DNA from: Psoroptes ovis
Lineage: Eukaryota; Arthropoda; Arachnida; Sarcoptiformes; Psoroptidae
Length of the DNA stretch: 64,000 nucleotides
Direction: 5' to 3'
NCBI GenBank assembly: GCA_002943765.1
Contig: PQWQ01000007.1
Span: forward strand, 2,234,501 to 2,298,500
Below are positions 60,401 to 64,000 of this stretch, piece after piece. Each line of letters starts with the position of its first letter. Position 1 is the first letter of the stretch. Both the position numbers and the translations under genes were made by a program. The notes below the pieces were generated by a model. It worked only from the letters and a program-made list of their open reading frames with translations, ran no database searches and had not been told where the DNA came from.

Positions 60401-62379
60401 TTTTTCTTCTCGTTATTTACTTTATCAAATCGTGTTTGTTCAAGGTGAAACGATAGCATCAATATAACCATCGTATGAATGAATGAATAATTTAAAAATA
60501 TTCATGTGTTTGAATGAATGAATGAATGAACGAACAAACAAATAACGAATAATGAAAATTTTGAAACCCATGATACTCTTGATGGTATTTCTTACAGATA
60601 TTATTAAATATTTATAGATGTTTACAGATATTCATAAATATTTTATTCAAAAAGTAGAATTAAGAATAGATTCTAGTGTTTAACGATTGATTGATAGAAT
60701 TTTCATTTCTTTGTTATGAAAATTTAAAGAATGAAGAAATTTTCGGAACTCCATTGATTCGATGATTTCACTTTGGATCGATTTGATTTATTGATCTAGA
60801 ATTTAATGGTCGATTTAATGAATGTTCAAACCAAATGATTGATTTTTTATTTCATCCTTGAAAATGTGTCAAAATCCATGAAGATAATTTGATGTTTTTG
60901 TTGTTTTTGTTGATGCTCAAAACTAATGAAAACAGTACAAAGGTCCTCTAAGCGATCTTTGAATTGAAATTGAATCAATCCTTTGATTTGATTCCATTTT
61001 GAATCAAATTTATCAATTTCTCAAAATATGAAATTTTCGTAAACACATTTTTCGATTGATTTCATTCATTTAATCCAGTCATTCTCAACCTTTTTTTCGC
61101 CGCGGCACACTGAAAAAAGTAAAAGCCTTTATTTCCAAAATCTTGCGGCACACCAAGTAAGGGAATAATAAAGGAATGAGTTAGATTTCCAAAATTTGGC
61201 GGCACACTTTTGGAATCTGGCGGAACACTAAAGTGCCGCGGAACACCGGTTGAGAATGACTGATTTAATCGATATTTTTTTTTCATTTTTTCGTACATTC
61301 ATTAATAATACAACGAAATTATTCATAACACTTTAGCTTATTCATTCATTTGAAATGATTGTCATGGTCATCATATGATCATATTTGTAGTGTAGTGCAA
61401 TGAATGATGCGAATCAATTTTAAACAAAAATTGCCATTTAAAAATAAAAATAAATTATCATAATTATACCAATGAATAATGACAATTACACACAGAAAAA
61501 ATAGATATTTAAAACAGAAACGAATGATTCAGTAAATGAATGTACGAATATGAAATAATTATCGAAGAGGTTTTTTTTCTTTATTTCAATTTTGAAGGTT
61601 ATACACGAAAATCTCAAAACAAAAACAGATTCGTTTTATTTGTTTTATTTAATTGTCATTTATTTCATTTAATTGTCAATTGGTCAAAATGATTATATCA
61701 AATGGTCATATTTGTTATCATCATCCCTATTATTATTATTGTTGTAGTAATTATGTTAATTTAAAAAAATTGTTTGTTCAATTTTAATTAAGAAACATAG
61801 AAGAAACTTAATATTCGCTTTGAAATTAATTTTTTCCTATTTTTTTATCTCTTTTCTCTGTGGACAGGATTAACAATATCAGCAATATTTGTTCATAATG
61901 TTAATGCAGCCAGTATATTTGCAGCAACATCACAAATACCATTATTATTGTTTACTGGATTTTTAGTACAAATCGATCAATTACCGCGTATAATACAACC
62001 ACTAACATATTTAAGTTTTTATCGATTATTTTTCGAATCAACTGTTATAACATTTTATGGTTTTGAACGTTGTCCACAACCGGAACCATTCAATTTAAAA
62101 CGTATACGTGGACTAATGGGTGATGATGCTGAAGAAATGATGAATTGTGTTTGGGAAAATACAAATTTTTTCGATTCATCTGAAGGTCCATCATTGACTG
62201 ATCGGTTAGAGCGTATATTATCGGCATCTGAAAATCAAAATCCATCATTAATATTACAGAATTTTCGATTGAATGAAAAAGATTTACCATTTTTAATGAT
62301 AATGCTTGGCAGTTATGCTATCATTACACGTATAATTGCATACATTGTATTGTATCGTAAAGCGAATTCAAGACGATAA
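57405..62379 (+). CDS. ABCG1/ABCG4-like half transporter
   Basis: Four exons: 57405-58654, 58741-59451, 59501-60090 and 61868-62379; phases give 1021 codons (1020 aa). ABC half transporters of the G family dimerise in membranes and export lipids, sterols or other small molecules. Nucleotide-binding domain first: Walker A GPSGAGKTT (about residue 266), Q-loop MAQEDAFM, signature CSGGQQKRL (about 447), Walker B ILILDEPTSGLD, H-switch SIHQPTARIL. Then CPTYHNPADFVLEVATGDYG, which points to ABCG1/4 rather than White/Scarlet, and a C-terminal membrane domain of about six helices. Odd points: a 190-residue Ser/Asn-rich N-terminus and a ~70-residue Asn-rich insertion between the Q-loop region and the signature. 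The first ATG of the frame is used; upstream codons lack ATG. Confidence 0.92.
61076..61262. mobile_element. hAT-type MITE in the last ABCG intron
   Basis: 187 bp with inverted tips CAGTCATTCTCAACC and GGTTGAGAATGACTG, a classical hAT (Charlie-like) terminus, and a perfect 8-bp target duplication ATTTAATC on both sides (61068-61075 and 61263-61270). It is GC-richer than its host intron and has repeated GGC(A/G)GCACAC motifs. No coding capacity. Confidence 0.93.
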
Positions 62380-63157
62380 TAATATAATATGATAATATAA
62401 TTAATTAACAACATGATCTATGCGATAATGTATAATTTTAAACTATCTATTTTGACAATTGACCATATGATTTGACCATGCAATTTGATCATATTTTGAC
62501 ATACAAAACACTATTATTCTATCATTGGATTGATAATACTCTTTGACATATAAATACAAATATAAATAATTTAGGACTAAATGACATTTAACTTCTTTTT
62601 TTTCAAATTACAATTAAAATATAATGATGATAATGACAATATATCAATCAATCGATTAATCAAAAAATAACATTGTGATCTTATTCTTTTATTTTGTTTT
62701 AATATAATATACACCATTTAATGTATACAATTTTCCTTGTCTTCAGCTGGTTTTTTTCTATGATTACCATAATGATAATTCTATAACCACAAATTTAATT
62801 TGTATTTTTTTCTTCGGGATCATATAAAATGGGTTTTTTTTTTATTTTTAAACATTGATTTTTGGACACTCCAAGATATATTTTTAATTATATTTGATTA
62901 AAGATTTTTGAAAAAAAAATTTCCCAGAATTTTCAAAAAATTTTTAATCTTTTGTGATTTTTATTTTGTTTGAAATAAAATTTCATTTATAATCACTTTT
63001 TCGATGATAATTGCAATAATTATTGATTAATTAATCAATCAAATATTCATGTGTAATTATCTGTTAATTATTATTCTTGATTACGAGGAAATGAAAATTT
63101 TAATTGATGTTGTTGTTGTTGAATTGTCGCATTGTTAATTAGCACTGTTTCAATGCG
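62380..63157. other. Convergent 3' intergenic region
   Basis: Tail-to-tail spacer between the ABCG gene and the membrane protein gene; AT-rich, poly-T tracts, no ORF of note. Confidence 0.6.
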
Positions 63158-63970
63158 TCAACGATGTATTTTTAAATAATAAAGTTGTATTTGATACAAC
63201 GAAAATAATGGTAAACAAATCAGATACATGATCCATATAAAGTAACCAAATGATGTTTGTAATAAAAATGGCTTCATAATTAATAAAATAAAAAAGAATA
63301 ATGTCTGAAACATTGTCAATGTGAATGATTTCCATAATACTCCTATGAAAGTTATGAAATGTAATAATATGGCTAGTAATGTGACGATTAAAATTTTTAT
63401 CGAATTAGATTTATGTTCATTTACGTTTGATAATTCTAATAATAATAAGTTTTTATCAATATTCATTGATAATGGCTGTGATAAATTGGTTAGTTGTTGT
63501 TGCTGCTGCTGATGTTGCTGTTGTTGTTTAATTTGTAACATGATCATATTAAATTGTGGCTCAGGCATCAATTGTGTTGCATGATAATCATTCAATTCGC
63601 CATTATCATCGATAAGGAATTTGATTTTTTCCAGCAAAATTTGTGAATGTTCATATTCAGTAATGATATTCAATAAATACCAAAGTGTTATACAATCCAA
63701 TACAAACATAATTATAATCAATATGATTGCAATTGGTGCAGATTTTCGTGTAATCATAATTATACAGTCATTCTTGTAACACTTTGGATGATTTTTCGAT
63801 GATTGATGAAAAATTGATAATCGATTCAATTTTAATGATGATGATGATGGAATTTGATCATTTAATCGTGATTCAACAGATGGTGTTATTATCTTGATCA
63901 TTGGTATTTGATTATAATTTTTGTGCTGAAGCATTTTCATATCAATCACATCATTAGCCATTGTGTTCAT
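63158..63970 (-). CDS. Multi-pass membrane protein, function unknown
   Basis: Single-exon frame from ATG (MNTMANDVIDMKML) to TGA, 270 aa. Hydrophobic helices at about residues 77-98 (APIAIILIIIMFVLDCITLW), 191-212 (KILIVTLLAILLHFITFIGVLW), 216-235 and 240-262, so probably four membrane spans. A Gln/His run (about residues 148-160) lies in the loop between spans 1 and 2. The Asn/Ser-rich N-terminus would be cytosolic. The four-span layout with one large loop recalls small tetraspan proteins, but no Cys signature is seen and no family was recognised. Further exons upstream, beyond the window edge, cannot be excluded. Confidence 0.6.
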   Translation of the reverse strand: MNTMANDVIDMKMLQHKNYNQIPMIKIITPSVESRLNDQIPSSSSLKLNRLSIFHQSSKNHPKCYKNDCIIMITRKSAPIAIILIIIMFVLDCITLWYLLNIITEYEHSQILLEKIKFLIDDNGELNDYHATQLMPEPQFNMIMLQIKQQQQHQQQQQQLTNLSQPLSMNIDKNLLLLELSNVNEHKSNSIKILIVTLLAILLHFITFIGVLWKSFTLTMFQTLFFFILLIMKPFLLQTSFGYFIWIMYLICLPLFSLYQIQLYYLKIHR

Positions 63971-64000
63971 TGTTGATTAATCAAGAATTTAATCAACAAA

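Noticed and set aside
1..64000. CRISPR arrays, bacterial operons, rRNA genes
   Set aside because: No regularly spaced direct repeats, Shine-Dalgarno-led gene runs or rRNA-like conserved blocks; gene structure is clearly eukaryotic.

Overview
The window is about 70% AT eukaryotic DNA. Its genes have many short introns (mostly 60-130 bp, GT-AG), asparagine-, histidine- and serine-rich low-complexity stretches, and animal-type protein families: SPPL3, strawberry notch, TTD14 and ABCG1/4. That combination suggests an arthropod with a compact AT-rich genome. I favour an astigmatid mite such as a house-dust-mite relative, but this is inference from style; no species marker was seen.

Layout. 0.2-1.5 kb: a three-exon coiled-coil protein (minus). 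3.6-5.6 kb: an eight-exon SPPL3 intramembrane protease (minus). 6.65-25.0 kb: a repeat island. A DNA transposon with ~350-bp terminal inverted repeats (6796-18088) carries a DDE/SWIM-finger transposase. A 6.5-kb Ty3-type LTR retrotransposon (9184-15703, duplicated target TATAT) sits inside its coding region. A 1.84-kb deleted relative of the outer transposon (11847-13685) sits inside the retrotransposon. Next to this is a separate 4.7-kb LTR element (20345-25029) whose only long ORF (about 1286 aa) shows no reverse transcriptase, integrase or protease and holds two blocks of octapeptide repeats. 25.0-33.8 kb: no gene seen. 33.8-38.9 kb: strawberry notch homologue in seven exons (minus). 42.8-45.5 kb: TTD14-like P-loop protein in eight exons (plus). 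45.5-57.4 kb: mostly non-coding, with one decayed Tc1/mariner-like element and two of the window's three ~76-bp micro-elements. 57.4-62.4 kb: ABCG1/4-like half transporter in four exons (plus), with a hAT-type MITE in its last intron. 63.2-64.0 kb: a four-helix membrane protein of unknown function (minus).

The host genes are unrelated in function and each has its own promoter; there is no operon logic. The interacting parts are the mobile elements. The outer transposase and the inner derivative belong to one family, and all four of their inverted repeats share a 16-bp palindrome that is a plausible transposase-binding site. The 4.7-kb LTR element is the most unusual object. It has near-identical LTRs, a target duplication, a TATA box and a polypurine tract, yet encodes one large unrecognised protein from RNA studded with G-runs on the sense strand only. 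Exon borders were placed by hand from GT/AG sites, reading phase and family similarity; no search was run.
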